Shown here piece after piece: positions 18,185-26,569 of a DNA stretch of 64,000 bases (position 1 is its first letter; every line of letters starts with the position of its first letter). Location: contig JANYET010000026.1 of NCBI GenBank assembly GCA_025359785.1, positions 1 through 64,000 on the forward strand, in the 5' to 3' direction. The stretch is from Alphaproteobacteria bacterium. GTDB taxonomy: Bacteria; Pseudomonadota; Alphaproteobacteria; Caulobacterales; Caulobacteraceae. Both the position numbers and the translations under genes were made by a program. The notes below the pieces were generated by a model that saw nothing but the letters and a program-made list of their open reading frames with translations, ran no database searches and was not told the origin of the DNA.

Positions 18185-18961
18185 TCAGAACCGGCGGGCG
18201 ATGCCGATGTAGACCTCGGCGTCCGGTGTCGCGTGATTCAGGCCGAAGTTCGCGCCGGCGTCGAGCTGCAGGGTCTTGCCGATCATCAGGGCGGCGGTCA
18301 GGTCGGCGCTGGCGCGGCGGATCGTGCCCGTGGGCTCGTCCTCCACCTGGCCCCAGAGTTCCGCGCCCAGGGTGACGGCGCCGAACGCTTTGCTGATGCT
18401 GCCCACCCCGGTCCAGGCGGCATGGACACCGCCACCCCCGGCGTTGCGCAGGAAATCGACTTCGGGCGTGAGGCCCACGCTCGCATCGCCGACCGCGAGG
18501 GTGACCGGCAGGCGCAGACCGCCGGTGAAGCCGCCGGCGCCCAGGCCGCGGCTCGCGGTGGGCAGCGTCACGAACCCCTGGGCGGAGACCGCGACGCCCT
18601 TGCCGTCCGGATCGGTGAGCGCGCCCAGCACCGCCAGGGTCGCATCGCCGGTTCCGGTCCGCCGCGCGCCGCCCCGCACGGTGTCGATGACCACCGGCGA
18701 CCAGTCGGCCTCGAGTTCGACGCGCTTGGTCACGCCCAGCCGAAGCTCCGTCGCGCCCAGGGTGTAGGTGTCCTGACGCACGCCCGCGCCGCGCTGGAGG
18801 ACCGCGTCGGCGAGCCCGGTCTCGATCTGCAGGCGCCCGACATCGACGATGCAGGCCGGCGTCGCCTTCCCCGGCCGCTGGGCGCAGAAATCGCGCAGGT
18901 CGTCGGCGCGGGCCGCGCCGGCGATAAGGACCAGGAAGAGGGCAAGGGGTGCGATCCGCAT
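18185..18961 (-). CDS. Outer-membrane 'phenol MetA degradation'-type beta-barrel protein
   Basis: This is a 258-residue exported protein with signal peptide [19 protein letters not shown]. The mature part is a run of alternating beta strands (for example [20 protein letters not shown] and [11 protein letters not shown]) ending in an aromatic residue (IARRF), as outer-membrane barrels do. It resembles the putative MetA-pathway-of-phenol-degradation family, whose function is unproven. The ATG used gives a clean signal peptide; an ATG 36 bases upstream would not. The gene is divergent from rlmN. Confidence 0.7.
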   Translation of the reverse strand: MRIAPLALFLVLIAGAARADDLRDFCAQRPGKATPACIVDVGRLQIETGLADAVLQRGAGVRQDTYTLGATELRLGVTKRVELEADWSPVVIDTVRGGARRTGTGDATLAVLGALTDPDGKGVAVSAQGFVTLPTASRGLGAGGFTGGLRLPVTLAVGDASVGLTPEVDFLRNAGGGGVHAAWTGVGSISKAFGAVTLGAELWGQVEDEPTGTIRRASADLTAALMIGKTLQLDAGANFGLNHATPDAEVYIGIARRF

Positions 18962-19011
18962 GCTGGCGATTGGCGATTGCGCCGCCCGTGGCGTCAAGCC
19001 GCCGCGCCGAT

Positions 19012-19040
19012 TTGGCCGATGGCTCCGGGTCGCCTATATG
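19012..19040 (+). promoter_or_regulatory. Candidate sigma-70-type promoter of rlmN
   Basis: TTGGCC and TATATG are separated by exactly 17 bases, 29 bases upstream of the rlmN start. An AGGA ribosome site lies between the promoter and the start. The match to housekeeping -35/-10 elements is good (4 of 6 in each box); activity is inferred. Confidence 0.5.
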
Positions 19041-19068
19041 CTCCGCTCCTCAACAGGATGATCTTGCC

Positions 19069-20250
19069 TTGGGCGTGACCCTCGACCTTTCGCATGCGGC
19101 GAACCTGCCGCGCGCGACTCGAACCGCAGCCAAGCCCAATCTTTCGGGGCTGACGCGGGCTGAGCTGGCCACGGCGCTGGTCGCGGCGCAGGTCGTGCGG
19201 CCGGAGAAGGCCAAGATGCGGGCCACCCAGCTCTGGCGCTGGATCCACCACTACGGCGTCACCGACTTCGCCCAGATGACCGACGTGGCCAAGGAGATGC
19301 GGGCGAGCCTCGCCGAGGCCTTCACGCTGGCGCGGCCGGAGATCGTCGAGCGGCAGGTCTCCAAGGACGGCACGCGCAAGTGGCTGATCCGCACCGCGCC
19401 CGGCATTGAGGTCGAGGCGGTCTATATCCCCGACGTCGGCCGGGCCGGCGCGCTCTGCGTGTCCAGCCAGGTCGGCTGCACGTTGAACTGCACCTTCTGC
19501 CACACCGGCACCCAGGCGCTGGTGCGCAACCTGACCGCCGCCGAGATCGTGGCCCAGGTGCAGGTGGCGCGCGACGACCTGGGCGAATGGCCGTCGCCCA
19601 AGGAAGACCGGCGCCTGTCCAACATCGTCTTCATGGGCATGGGCGAGCCGCTCTACAATCTGGACAGCGTCGCCGGCGCCATCGACATCATCGCCGACAA
19701 CGAAGGCATCGCGATTTCGCGGCGACGGATCACGGTCTCGACCTCCGGCGTCGTGCCGGAGCTGCAGCCGCTGGGCGAACGCACCCAGGCCATGCTGGCG
19801 ATCAGCCTGCACGCCACCAACGACCCGCTCCGCGAACAGCTGGTGCCGCTGAACAAGAAGTACCCGCTGGCCGAGCTGATGGCCGGCGTCCGGGCATACC
19901 CTGGCCTGTCCAACGCCAAGCGGGTCACCTTCGAATACGTCATGCTGAAGGGCGTCAACGACAGCCCGGCCGAGGCCAAGGCGCTGGTCCAGCTGCTGAA
20001 GGGCATCCCGGCCAAGATCAACCTGATCCCGTTCAACCCATGGCCGGGCAGCCCCTATGAATGCTCCGACTGGGGGACCATCGAGGCCTTCGCCGCGATC
20101 CTCAACCGCGGCGGCTACGCCTCGCCGATCCGCACGCCCCGGGGCCGTGACATCCTGGCGGCCTGTGGCCAGCTGAAGAGCGAGAGCGAGAAGGTCCGCG
20201 CCAGCGTGCGCCGCAAGGCCGAGCGAGCCCCGGCCGCGCCCGAAGCCTAG
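19069..20250 (+). CDS. rlmN: Dual-specificity 23S rRNA/tRNA adenine-C2 methyltransferase RlmN
   Basis: RlmN is a radical-SAM enzyme that makes 2-methyladenosine at A2503 of 23S rRNA and A37 of some tRNAs. The radical-SAM cluster motif is C-x3-C-x2-C in [12 protein letters not shown]; the SAM strand is [10 protein letters not shown]; the C-terminal catalytic cysteine is in ILAACGQL. About 393 aa, normal length. The frame is open farther upstream but those codons overlap the divergent outer-membrane gene. I use TTG, 10 bases after an AGGA site; GTG six bases later is an equal alternative. The candidate promoter lies just upstream. Confidence 0.93.
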   Translation: MGVTLDLSHAANLPRATRTAAKPNLSGLTRAELATALVAAQVVRPEKAKMRATQLWRWIHHYGVTDFAQMTDVAKEMRASLAEAFTLARPEIVERQVSKDGTRKWLIRTAPGIEVEAVYIPDVGRAGALCVSSQVGCTLNCTFCHTGTQALVRNLTAAEIVAQVQVARDDLGEWPSPKEDRRLSNIVFMGMGEPLYNLDSVAGAIDIIADNEGIAISRRRITVSTSGVVPELQPLGERTQAMLAISLHATNDPLREQLVPLNKKYPLAELMAGVRAYPGLSNAKRVTFEYVMLKGVNDSPAEAKALVQLLKGIPAKINLIPFNPWPGSPYECSDWGTIEAFAAILNRGGYASPIRTPRGRDILAACGQLKSESEKVRASVRRKAERAPAAPEA

Positions 20251-20343
20251 TCACCCTCGGCGTGGGCCTTGCGCTGAAGCGGCTTTCCGCAAGGCCGGGC
20301 GCGCGTGCTATCGAGGTCCGCCGCCCACGGGAGCCCACCCCTC

Positions 20344-20772
20344 ATGACCATCCCTTTGCCGTCGCCGGAGATCCAGGCCTTCGCCATCGGCTTCCCGCTG
20401 ACCCTGCTGCACGCGGGCGTCACCGTGACCCTGCTGTTCGCGGCGGCGGCCGCCTATGTGATGCTGACGCCGCACAAGGAAATCACCCTGATCCGCGAGG
20501 GCAACACCGCCGCGGCGGTGTCGCTGGGCGGGGTTCTGGTGGGGCTGGCCATACCCCTGGCGGTATCGCTGAAGGCCTCCACCACCCTGATCGAGCTGGC
20601 GCTTTGGGGCGTGGCGATCACGCTGGTCCAGCTGCTGGTGTTCCGGCTGGTGGACATCCTGTTGCGCGGACTGCCGAAGCGGATCCAGGAAGGCGAGATG
20701 GCGGCGGCCGCCATGCTGGTCGGCGCCAAGATCGCCACCGCCCTGATCCTCGCGGCCGCCGTCTCCGGCTGA
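20344..20772 (+). CDS. DUF350 family membrane protein
   Basis: This 142-residue integral membrane protein has four hydrophobic helices at about residues 10-42, 60-78, 82-102 and 118-140. The GN-x-A-A-A block following the first polar loop (REGNTAAAVSLGG) and the EGEMAAAAMLVGAKI block of the last helix are DUF350 signatures. The function is unknown. It is followed 22 bases later by the membrane-anchored protease-like gene on the same strand. The ATG chosen begins the hydrophobic topology; upstream codons are not conserved-looking. Confidence 0.82.
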   Translation: MTIPLPSPEIQAFAIGFPLTLLHAGVTVTLLFAAAAAYVMLTPHKEITLIREGNTAAAVSLGGVLVGLAIPLAVSLKASTTLIELALWGVAITLVQLLVFRLVDILLRGLPKRIQEGEMAAAAMLVGAKIATALILAAAVSG

Positions 20773-20794
20773 GGCTCAAGGACCGGCCGGCGCG

Positions 20795-21622
20795 ATGCAT
20801 TTCCCCAGGTTGCCCGACTGGCTGATCTACGCCGCCGTGGTGGTGGCGTTGCTGATCGCGGCTATCGGCCGCCAGGAGCGCGCCGACGCGCCGGCCGCCC
20901 CGCCGCCGCCGCCGGAGGCGGAGGGCGCGGCGCTGGGGCCGCCTTCGCCCTTCGATCCCGCGGTGGTCGTCGAGGTCGCCGACAAGACCCAGGCCGGGGC
21001 CGGCACCGCCTTTTCGGTGGCCTCGTCCGGCGTCTGGGTGACCGCGCGCCATGTGGTGGAGGGCTGCGCCAGGGCGGCCATCGTGGTCGCGCCGGGTCGC
21101 GGCGTGCAAGCCACCGTCGCTATCGATCCCAATGCCGAGACCGCGATCCTGACCACCGACGGCGGTGCGCCGCCTCTGCCGCTGGGTCTCGGCCAGAGCC
21201 TGCGCCGCGGCGAGCGGGCCTTCCACATGGGCTTCCCGCAGGGGCGGCCCGGCGAGGCGAGTTCGCGACTTATCGGGCGGGAGAACCTTGTGGTTCAGGG
21301 CCGCGGGGCGCGGACCGAGCCGGTGCTGGTCTGGGCTGAGACCGGCCGCACCGACGGCTTGAAGGGAACGCTGGCCGGCCTGTCGGGCGGACCCGCCCTG
21401 GATGACCAGGGCCGCGTGGTCGGTGTCACCATCGCCGAGTCTCCGCGTCGGGGACGCATCTACACCACCGCGCCGGAGACCACCGCGCGGACGCTGGCCC
21501 GCAGCACCCGGCGGCCGGGCGAGCCGCCGGGCGCGACCATCGGCGCCGACAACTATGGCCGCGTGGCCGACGACCTGCGCCGGACCCTGCGGGTGGCTCA
21601 GGTGGTCTGCCTGACGACCTAG
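20795..21622 (+). CDS. Membrane-anchored trypsin-like (S1C-type) serine protease
   Basis: This is a 275-residue protein with one N-terminal membrane helix (residues 8-27), a proline-rich linker, and then a chymotrypsin-fold domain facing the periplasm. The histidine of the triad is in VTARHVVEG and the serine in GLSGGPALD. At the place where the family has aspartate (D-x-A-x-L) this protein reads ETAIL, so the acid is a glutamate or lies one turn away; activity may be weak. There is no PDZ domain. The stop codon lies inside the palindromic element that also supplies the stop of the convergent AmpG-like gene. Confidence 0.75.
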   Translation: MHFPRLPDWLIYAAVVVALLIAAIGRQERADAPAAPPPPPEAEGAALGPPSPFDPAVVVEVADKTQAGAGTAFSVASSGVWVTARHVVEGCARAAIVVAPGRGVQATVAIDPNAETAILTTDGGAPPLPLGLGQSLRRGERAFHMGFPQGRPGEASSRLIGRENLVVQGRGARTEPVLVWAETGRTDGLKGTLAGLSGGPALDDQGRVVGVTIAESPRRGRIYTTAPETTARTLARSTRRPGEPPGATIGADNYGRVADDLRRTLRVAQVVCLTT

Positions 21623-21690
21623 TGTCCCGATTCCGAAGTTCGCAAGCGTTTGTGGCGGGCTCTGGCGAACTTCAGAACCAGCACACTAGG
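21618..21690. repeat. GANTC-bearing palindromic intergenic element shared by two stop codons
   Basis: This 73-base element has two nested perfect inverted repeats. The outer arms are CCTAGTGT and ACACTAGG; the inner arms are GAAGTTCGC and GCGAACTTC. A GATTC (CcrM-type GANTC) site lies in the left half. The outer arms contribute the TAG stop of the protease gene on one strand and the TAG stop of the AmpG-like gene on the other. From memory, long palindromic repeats with GANTC sites are known in Caulobacter (the cerM elements); membership needs a search. Confidence 0.6.
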
Positions 21691-23011
21691 CTGACGCGAT
21701 GGCGCGGCTTCGCCGGGCGAGCCAGAGGACGAGCAGGATGGGCGGGATCGCCGTCAGGCCGGTCACGATCCAGGCCGTCGCATAGGCGCCCATCAGGCCC
21801 TGGGTGCGCGACAGGCCGTCGACCGCCTGTCCGGAGAAGCCCTTGAGGAACTTGCCGAGGAAGGCATAGGTCGACGACAGCAGGGCGTATTGGGTCGCGG
21901 TGTAGCCCAGCCCCGTCAGGCTCGACATGTAGGCGACCAGCGCCACCCCCGCGAAAGCCTGGGCGAAGTTGTCCAGCGCCATGACGGCGGTGAACAGGCG
22001 CAGATCGGGCGACAGGGTGAGCAGGGCGAAGGCGGCGGTGCCGAGGCCCTGCAGGATCGAACCCGCGATCAGCGTCCGGAACAGCCCGAACCGCGCGGCG
22101 AAAAGGCCGGAGACGGCGATGCCGATGAAGGCCGCGGGCAGGCCGGTCGCGCCGCGCACCAGCGCCACCGCGTCCTTCGAAAGGCCGAGGTCGTGATAGT
22201 AGGGGTTGTACATCGGGCCCATCAGGAAATCGGGCAGGCGATAGGCGGCGATGGCCGCCAGCATCAACAGGCCCAGACCCTTGTGGGTGGCGAAGAAGTC
22301 CACGAACGGCCCGACCACGGCGTCGAAAAAGCCGCGCGGCGTCCAGAGCGGCGCCTTGCGATGCATCACGGCGTCGGCGCGGGCCGGCTCGAAGGCGAAG
22401 AGGCTAGCGGTGACGCCGATACCCATCAGCACCGCCATCGCCACGTAGGACGCGGGCCAGCCGAAGTGGGCGGCGCCCGCGATGATCGCGGCGTCGGCGA
22501 TGAGGATCGCGACGCGATAGCCGAGCTGGGCTGACGACGAAAGCAGGCCGATCTCATCAGGTCCGTCCGCGGCCTCGATCCGCCAGGCGTCGATCACGAT
22601 GTCCTGGGTCGCCGAGGCGAAGGCCACCATGACAGCGAAGGCGCAGATCGCCGCCAGGCCGGCCTTCACGCCCACCATGGCCATGGCGAGCAGGCCGGCG
22701 GCGACCACGATCTGGGACAGCAGCATCCAGCCCCGCCGCCGTCCCAGGCGCCCGAGCAGGGGCACATCGACCCGGTCCACGATCGGCGCCCAGACCGGCT
22801 TGAACACGTAGGCGAGGCCCGCCCACGAGGCGAAGCCGATCACCTTCAGACTGGTCCCCTCGTCGCGCAGCCAGTAGCCGAGGGTGTTCTGGGAAAGCAG
22901 GAACGGCAGCCCGGAGGCGAACCCCAACGCCAGCATGACCGCGACCTTCGGCTGCCGCAGTTCGCGGATGACCTCCAGGGCGGTGCGTTTGCGGCGCGGC
23001 GTGGCGGTCAT
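21686..23011 (-). CDS. AmpG-like MFS transporter (muropeptide permease family)
   Basis: This is a 441-residue major-facilitator permease with 12 predicted helices. The family features are the early LGFASGLPFLLSQNTLGYWL, the charged loop WAPIVDRVD and ATQDIVIDAW in helix 5. AmpG proteins import anhydromuropeptides from the periplasm for recycling; some members carry other substrates, and no beta-lactamase genes are nearby. The ATG used has GAGGGG upstream; the GTG five codons earlier would overlap that site. Its last codons and stop lie in the palindromic element. Confidence 0.82.
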   Translation of the reverse strand: MTATPRRKRTALEVIRELRQPKVAVMLALGFASGLPFLLSQNTLGYWLRDEGTSLKVIGFASWAGLAYVFKPVWAPIVDRVDVPLLGRLGRRRGWMLLSQIVVAAGLLAMAMVGVKAGLAAICAFAVMVAFASATQDIVIDAWRIEAADGPDEIGLLSSSAQLGYRVAILIADAAIIAGAAHFGWPASYVAMAVLMGIGVTASLFAFEPARADAVMHRKAPLWTPRGFFDAVVGPFVDFFATHKGLGLLMLAAIAAYRLPDFLMGPMYNPYYHDLGLSKDAVALVRGATGLPAAFIGIAVSGLFAARFGLFRTLIAGSILQGLGTAAFALLTLSPDLRLFTAVMALDNFAQAFAGVALVAYMSSLTGLGYTATQYALLSSTYAFLGKFLKGFSGQAVDGLSRTQGLMGAYATAWIVTGLTAIPPILLVLWLARRSRAIASA

Positions 23012-23116
23012 CGGCGGCCCCCTCACGGCGCGGGGCGCGCGCCGGACCGACCGACCTTGGAGCGCCTCGCGGGTTCCGTCCAGACAGGGCGCGGCCGCCG
23101 ACGGCGGGCCATGCGA

Positions 23117-24781
23117 TTACCGCTTGGAAGGTCGAACCCGTTTGACCGGATCGAACGCAAGTCGATCCGAAAGGGCGCGGGGTCCGGTCCAGCGGGTCAA
23201 CATCGAGCGCAAGGCGTCCGGCGAGATCGGTTTGACCAGGAAATCGTTCATCCCGGCGTTCAGGCAGGCGTGGCGATCGTCCTCGAAGGCGTTGGCGGTC
23301 AGCGCGACAATCGGGGTCTCGATGCCCAGCTTGCGCATGGCCGCGGCGGTCTCGACCCCGGAAAGGCCCGGCATGCGCATGTCCATCAGGATCAGATCGT
23401 AGGCGCCGACCTTGACCGCGGCCAGGGCCTCGTCGCCGCGGCTGGCGTGATCAATCTCGCAGCCTTCGCGGGTCAGCAGCGCGCGCGCGAGGAGCGCGTT
23501 GATCGGGTTGTCCTCCACCAGCAGCACCCGTTTGCCCGGCGCCGCGGCGGTGGCGATGCGGTCGTCCTCGGATCCCGCGGCGGGCGCCTGGTCAGCGCCG
23601 GCGGCGATCAGCACGCGCTCGGCCAGGGAGGCTTGCCGCAGGGGCTTGATCAGGTAGCCCGCGAAGCCCAGGCGGCGGTAGCGGCCGATCAGGGCGCGGT
23701 CTTCGGGGGCCAGCAGGATGATGGCGCGGCGCTCCGCGGGCCGGCGCACCAGGCGCGCACCGGCAGCCAGGGCATGGTCGATCAGCACCACATCGCCGAA
23801 CTGGGTGGCCGCGATCAGGGCGTCGATGCCGACCGCCGCGACAGGCGCGCCGCCGCAGCTTTCGATCTGGCGCGCGGCCGCGTCGCGGACGATGGGGTTG
23901 GGCGAGGCGAGGCCCACCCGGCGGCCGGCCAGCGCCGCCGCTGTCTTGGCGTTCGGGACCGCGCGGAAGCTCGCCTCGAACCAGAAGCGCGCGCCGCCCT
24001 GGTTCTCGTTCTCGTTTTTGGCCCCGTTCTCGGCCCCGTTCCCGTTCTTGGCCCCGTTCCCGTTCTCGGCTCCGTTCGCACCGCGCGGCTCGACGCCGAC
24101 TTCGCCGCCCATGGCCAGCGCCAGGCGCCGCGCGATGGCCAGGCCCAGGCCCGCGCCGCCCATGTGGGCGTGCGCCGGATCAGCCTGGGCGAAGGCTTCG
24201 AAGATACGGTCGCGCTGGATCGGCGAGACGCCCGGCCCGGTGTCGTCGACCGTGAAACGCAGACGGCCGCGCTCGGGCTGGCTGACGCTCAGCAGCACGC
24301 CGCCGGTCTCGGTGAACTTGACGGCGTTGCCGGCGAAGTTGAGCAGGATCTGGCGCAGCCGGCCCTCATCGGCGCGGATCACGCCCAGCTCGGCGGGCGC
24401 GGCCCAGGCAATCTCGACGCCTTTTTCCCGGGCGCGCGGCGAGAGCAGTTCGCAGACACCGCGCAGCAGGCCCGCGACCTCGACATCGGCGGCGTGCAGC
24501 TCGACCTTGCCGGCGCCCAGCTTGGCGAAGTCCAGCACGTCGTTGACCAGCGTCAGCAGATGTTCGCCGGAATCCCGGATGGCGGCGGCGTAGGCGCGCT
24601 GCTCGGCGGTCAGCCGCGTGCTTTCCAGCAGGCGCGACATGCCAAGCACGCCGTTCAGCGGCGTGCGGAATTCGTGACTGAGAGACGCCAGCTGCTCGGC
24701 GCTAATCTGCGCCCGTTGCGGCTTGCGTTCGGAAAGCGACCGAGCCGGTCTCAGGGGCGTTCTGCGCATGACGCCCTGCAT
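23117..24781 (-). CDS. Soluble hybrid histidine kinase with two receiver-like domains
   Basis: This 554-residue cytosolic kinase has no sensor domain: the dimerisation helix starts almost at once with the phospho-acceptor in SHEFRTPLNG (H36). The ATPase domain has N-box FAGNAVKFT, G1 VDDTGPGV and G2 GGAGLGLAI. A first receiver-like domain (about residues 270-385) lacks the usual acidic pair at its start but keeps LID and the late K-P, so it is probably a pseudo-receiver. The C-terminal receiver is complete, with VEDN, LMDMRMPG and LVKP. An Asn/Gly-rich insert interrupts the last beta-hairpin of the ATPase domain. The partner is unknown; a protein of this build must sense through a partner or a cytosolic signal. 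Confidence 0.88.
   Translation of the reverse strand: MQGVMRRTPLRPARSLSERKPQRAQISAEQLASLSHEFRTPLNGVLGMSRLLESTRLTAEQRAYAAAIRDSGEHLLTLVNDVLDFAKLGAGKVELHAADVEVAGLLRGVCELLSPRAREKGVEIAWAAPAELGVIRADEGRLRQILLNFAGNAVKFTETGGVLLSVSQPERGRLRFTVDDTGPGVSPIQRDRIFEAFAQADPAHAHMGGAGLGLAIARRLALAMGGEVGVEPRGANGAENGNGAKNGNGAENGAKNENENQGGARFWFEASFRAVPNAKTAAALAGRRVGLASPNPIVRDAAARQIESCGGAPVAAVGIDALIAATQFGDVVLIDHALAAGARLVRRPAERRAIILLAPEDRALIGRYRRLGFAGYLIKPLRQASLAERVLIAAGADQAPAAGSEDDRIATAAAPGKRVLLVEDNPINALLARALLTREGCEIDHASRGDEALAAVKVGAYDLILMDMRMPGLSGVETAAAMRKLGIETPIVALTANAFEDDRHACLNAGMNDFLVKPISPDALRSMLTRWTGPRALSDRLAFDPVKRVRPSKR
23995..24087. repeat. Hexanucleotide-like microsatellite inside the histidine kinase gene
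   Basis: Near-repeats of CCGTTC/TCGTTC and GGCCCCGTTC run for about 90 bases. They encode an Asn/Gly/Lys/Glu linker (about residues 232-262) between the GVEPRG strand and the GARFWFEASF strand of the ATPase domain. Changes of 6 or 12 bases would keep the frame and change the linker length. Confidence 0.65.
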
Positions 24782-24804
24782 AGCGGCAACGCCTTAACGG
24801 TCGG

Positions 24805-25194
24805 TCAAGCGGAGCCTTGGGCCGCCATTTCGCGGGCCAGCGCCAGCAAGGCCGCCCGGGTGCGGGCCTCCGGAATGGCGTTGAAGGCCTGCAGGATTTC
24901 CAGGGCGCCGGGCCGCGCCAGCGCGCGAAAGACATCGTCGTCGTCGTCGCGGCCGGAATGTTCCTCGCCCACCAGCCAGGAGATGCTGGTGCCGAGCGCC
25001 TGGGCCGCGGCCAGCAAGGTCGAGGCGGCCACGCGGTTCGCGCCGCGCTCATATTTCTGCACCTGCTGGAACGACACCCCCAGCCGCTCGGCCAGGTCGC
25101 TCTGCGACAGGCCCATCTGACGGCGGCGCGTCCGCATCCGGGCGCCGATGATCAGCTCCAGCTGCGCGGTGCGGCCGGGGTCCTTCGTATCCAT
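24805..25194 (-). CDS. XRE-family (Cro/CI) helix-turn-helix regulator
   Basis: This is a 129-residue DNA-binding protein. The helix-turn-helix covers about residues 20-70 (RRRQMGLSQSDLAERLGVSF, recognition helix near VSFQQVQKYERG). The C-terminal part is a short acidic region (RDDDDD) and a helix. The ATG giving MDTKDPGRT has GGGAGG 12 bases upstream, which decides the start over a longer open frame. It is 23 bases upstream of the histidine kinase on the same strand and divergent from the LuxR-type gene, with the intergenic region between. Confidence 0.85.
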   Translation of the reverse strand: MDTKDPGRTAQLELIIGARMRTRRRQMGLSQSDLAERLGVSFQQVQKYERGANRVAASTLLAAAQALGTSISWLVGEEHSGRDDDDDVFRALARPGALEILQAFNAIPEARTRAALLALAREMAAQGSA

Positions 25195-25309
25195 CTGGGC
25201 GCCTCCCAATGCGTCAGAGTGTAGCCGATCACGCGGCGGGCTTCGCGTTAAAGTAGACGTGGGCGTCAAGTCGTCGTTAACTGCTCGCGCTATGAGAGCG
25301 CGCGACACC

Positions 25310-26080
25310 ATGGCCGAAGAACAGGTGGGGCTGCTCACGCCGCGTGAGCGCGAATGCCTGCGGCTGGTCGATCAGCATCTTTCGTCCAAGCAGATCGCCC
25401 GCGAACTCGGCATGTCCAAGACCTCGGTGGACACCTATTGCGACCGCGCGCGCCGCAAACTGGGCGTCGAGGATCGCTACGCCGCCGCCCGCCTCGCCCG
25501 CGTCCTGGATGTCGGTGGGGTCGTTAACCATGTCCTGACCGGATCAGGACAGGACGCGATCAGGACAGACGACGCCGTTAACCTCTGGCCGGATGGGCTG
25601 GCAACAGAGGAACAGGCCCATGGGCGACTGGCAGAACTTCGACAACCGAGCGGTGATCGGCAGAGCCCTGCGGCTTCGCCAGGAAATCGACGACTTCGAG
25701 GCCCGCTGGCCGACGCCGGTGGCCCGGGAGGAAACCCTTCCCGCCTTTACGTGGGCGCAACTGGAACGACAGCTCGTCGATCTGGCGGCGACCCCGGCGC
25801 AGGCCAGCATGGCCCGGCACCTGGTGTCGGGTACGCGCAAGCTGGCGCCGTTCAAGCCTTCGGAAATGGTCTTGCGGGAGATCCTCTGCATGACCTGGGT
25901 CTTGCTGGACGAGAACTTCAAGTCCGAACAAGAGGCTGGCTCGACCGAAATGATCTGAGCCCCGCCGCCCGTCTGGGGGCGATTGTGGGGATCGCGGTCA
26001 TCACCGCCCTTGCGTTCGGGGGGATGCTGGCCGGCCTTCACGAGCTCTCGGATCTCGGGCGAACTTTCTTCCGGACCTAA
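25310..26080 (+). CDS. LuxR-type HTH protein with C-terminal membrane helix
   Basis: This frame is open for 256 codons. Residues 8-70 form a LuxR/GerE helix-turn-helix (LTPRERECLRLV, then SSKQIARELGMSKTSVDTYC). The end is a single hydrophobic helix (AIVGIAVITALAFGGMLAGL) preceded by RNDLSPAARL. From memory, small HTH proteins with exactly this type of C-terminal helix are common in Caulobacter and Phenylobacterium, so both ends look genuine. The ~140-residue linker between them is Gly/Ala/Arg-rich with poor codon quality, and it overlaps a second, better-coded frame. Because no in-frame stop occurs earlier, translation from the HTH must run to the membrane helix. ATG 18 bases upstream is an alternative start. 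Confidence 0.7.
   Translation: MAEEQVGLLTPRERECLRLVDQHLSSKQIARELGMSKTSVDTYCDRARRKLGVEDRYAAARLARVLDVGGVVNHVLTGSGQDAIRTDDAVNLWPDGLATEEQAHGRLAELRQPSGDRQSPAASPGNRRLRGPLADAGGPGGNPSRLYVGATGTTARRSGGDPGAGQHGPAPGVGYAQAGAVQAFGNGLAGDPLHDLGLAGRELQVRTRGWLDRNDLSPAARLGAIVGIAVITALAFGGMLAGLHELSDLGRTFFRT
25620..25958 (+). CDS. Hypothetical protein nested in another frame of the LuxR-type gene
   Basis: This is a 112-residue frame lying wholly inside the linker region of the LuxR-type gene. It is supported by an AGAGGA ribosome site 7-8 bases before the ATG, by strong G/C bias at third codon positions, and by an ordinary globular composition (MGDWQNFDNRAVIGRALRLR at the start, FTWAQLERQLVDLA and EMVLREILCMTWVLLDENF later). 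I recognise no family or motif; helices predominate and there is no signal peptide or membrane segment. By codon quality this frame, not the host frame, is the selected one over most of the overlap. Confidence 0.65.
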   Translation: MGDWQNFDNRAVIGRALRLRQEIDDFEARWPTPVAREETLPAFTWAQLERQLVDLAATPAQASMARHLVSGTRKLAPFKPSEMVLREILCMTWVLLDENFKSEQEAGSTEMI

Positions 26081-26152
26081 ACCGGACCGCAACCATAACC
26101 CCGTAATCCATCGCAGCGAGCGCCTTACCCCGGCGCGCGCAGGAGAGAACTC

Positions 26153-26530
26153 ATGCTGAAACAACGCCGGATGGTCGCCGAACAAGTCGCGGCCGCCCTC
26201 TTTGAAGCCGAGACCGCCATCGACATCGCGATCACCAAGGCAGCCCTGCTCACCGGCGTGATGCCGCAACTGCGCAAGCAGGCCGGCGCATCCGCCCTGA
26301 TCGGCCAAGCCGCCGTCGAGCGGGCCAGCCAGGCGATCATGTCGCTGACCGAAGCCCGCCGCGCCATGGTCGAAACCCACCAGGAACTCTCCATCGTCCA
26401 GACCCAGATCGGTCTCGGCGCGGTTACGATGACGGACCCGGGCAGTGGCGAGAAACCCCCGCCGATGTTCGCCAGCGATGAGCAACCGCAAATTGGCCGC
26501 CGCGCGCTGCGGGCTATCCGCGCCGCCTAG
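26153..26530 (+). CDS. Conserved-looking helical hypothetical protein
   Basis: This is a 125-residue protein, nearly all alpha-helical, with alternating Ala/Glu/Gln-rich helices (for example VAEQVAAALFEAETAIDIAI and IMSLTEARRAMVETHQELS) and a disordered C-terminal tail rich in Pro and Arg. AGGAGA lies 7 bases before the ATG. A strong intrinsic terminator follows, so it is probably a one-gene unit or the end of the unit that begins at the LuxR-type gene. I do not recognise the family; similar short helical proteins appear in Caulobacterales genomes (from memory). Confidence 0.7.
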   Translation: MLKQRRMVAEQVAAALFEAETAIDIAITKAALLTGVMPQLRKQAGASALIGQAAVERASQAIMSLTEARRAMVETHQELSIVQTQIGLGAVTMTDPGSGEKPPPMFASDEQPQIGRRALRAIRAA

Positions 26531-26569
26531 AAACAAACATTCCGCTCGCTTCGGCGGTCTGGCAGATTG

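Noticed and set aside
24794-24808. CtrA-box-like TTAACGGTCGGTCAA between the histidine kinase and XRE genes
   Set aside because: One mismatch to TTAA-N7-TTAA, overlaps the XRE stop codon; too common a near-match to list as a site.
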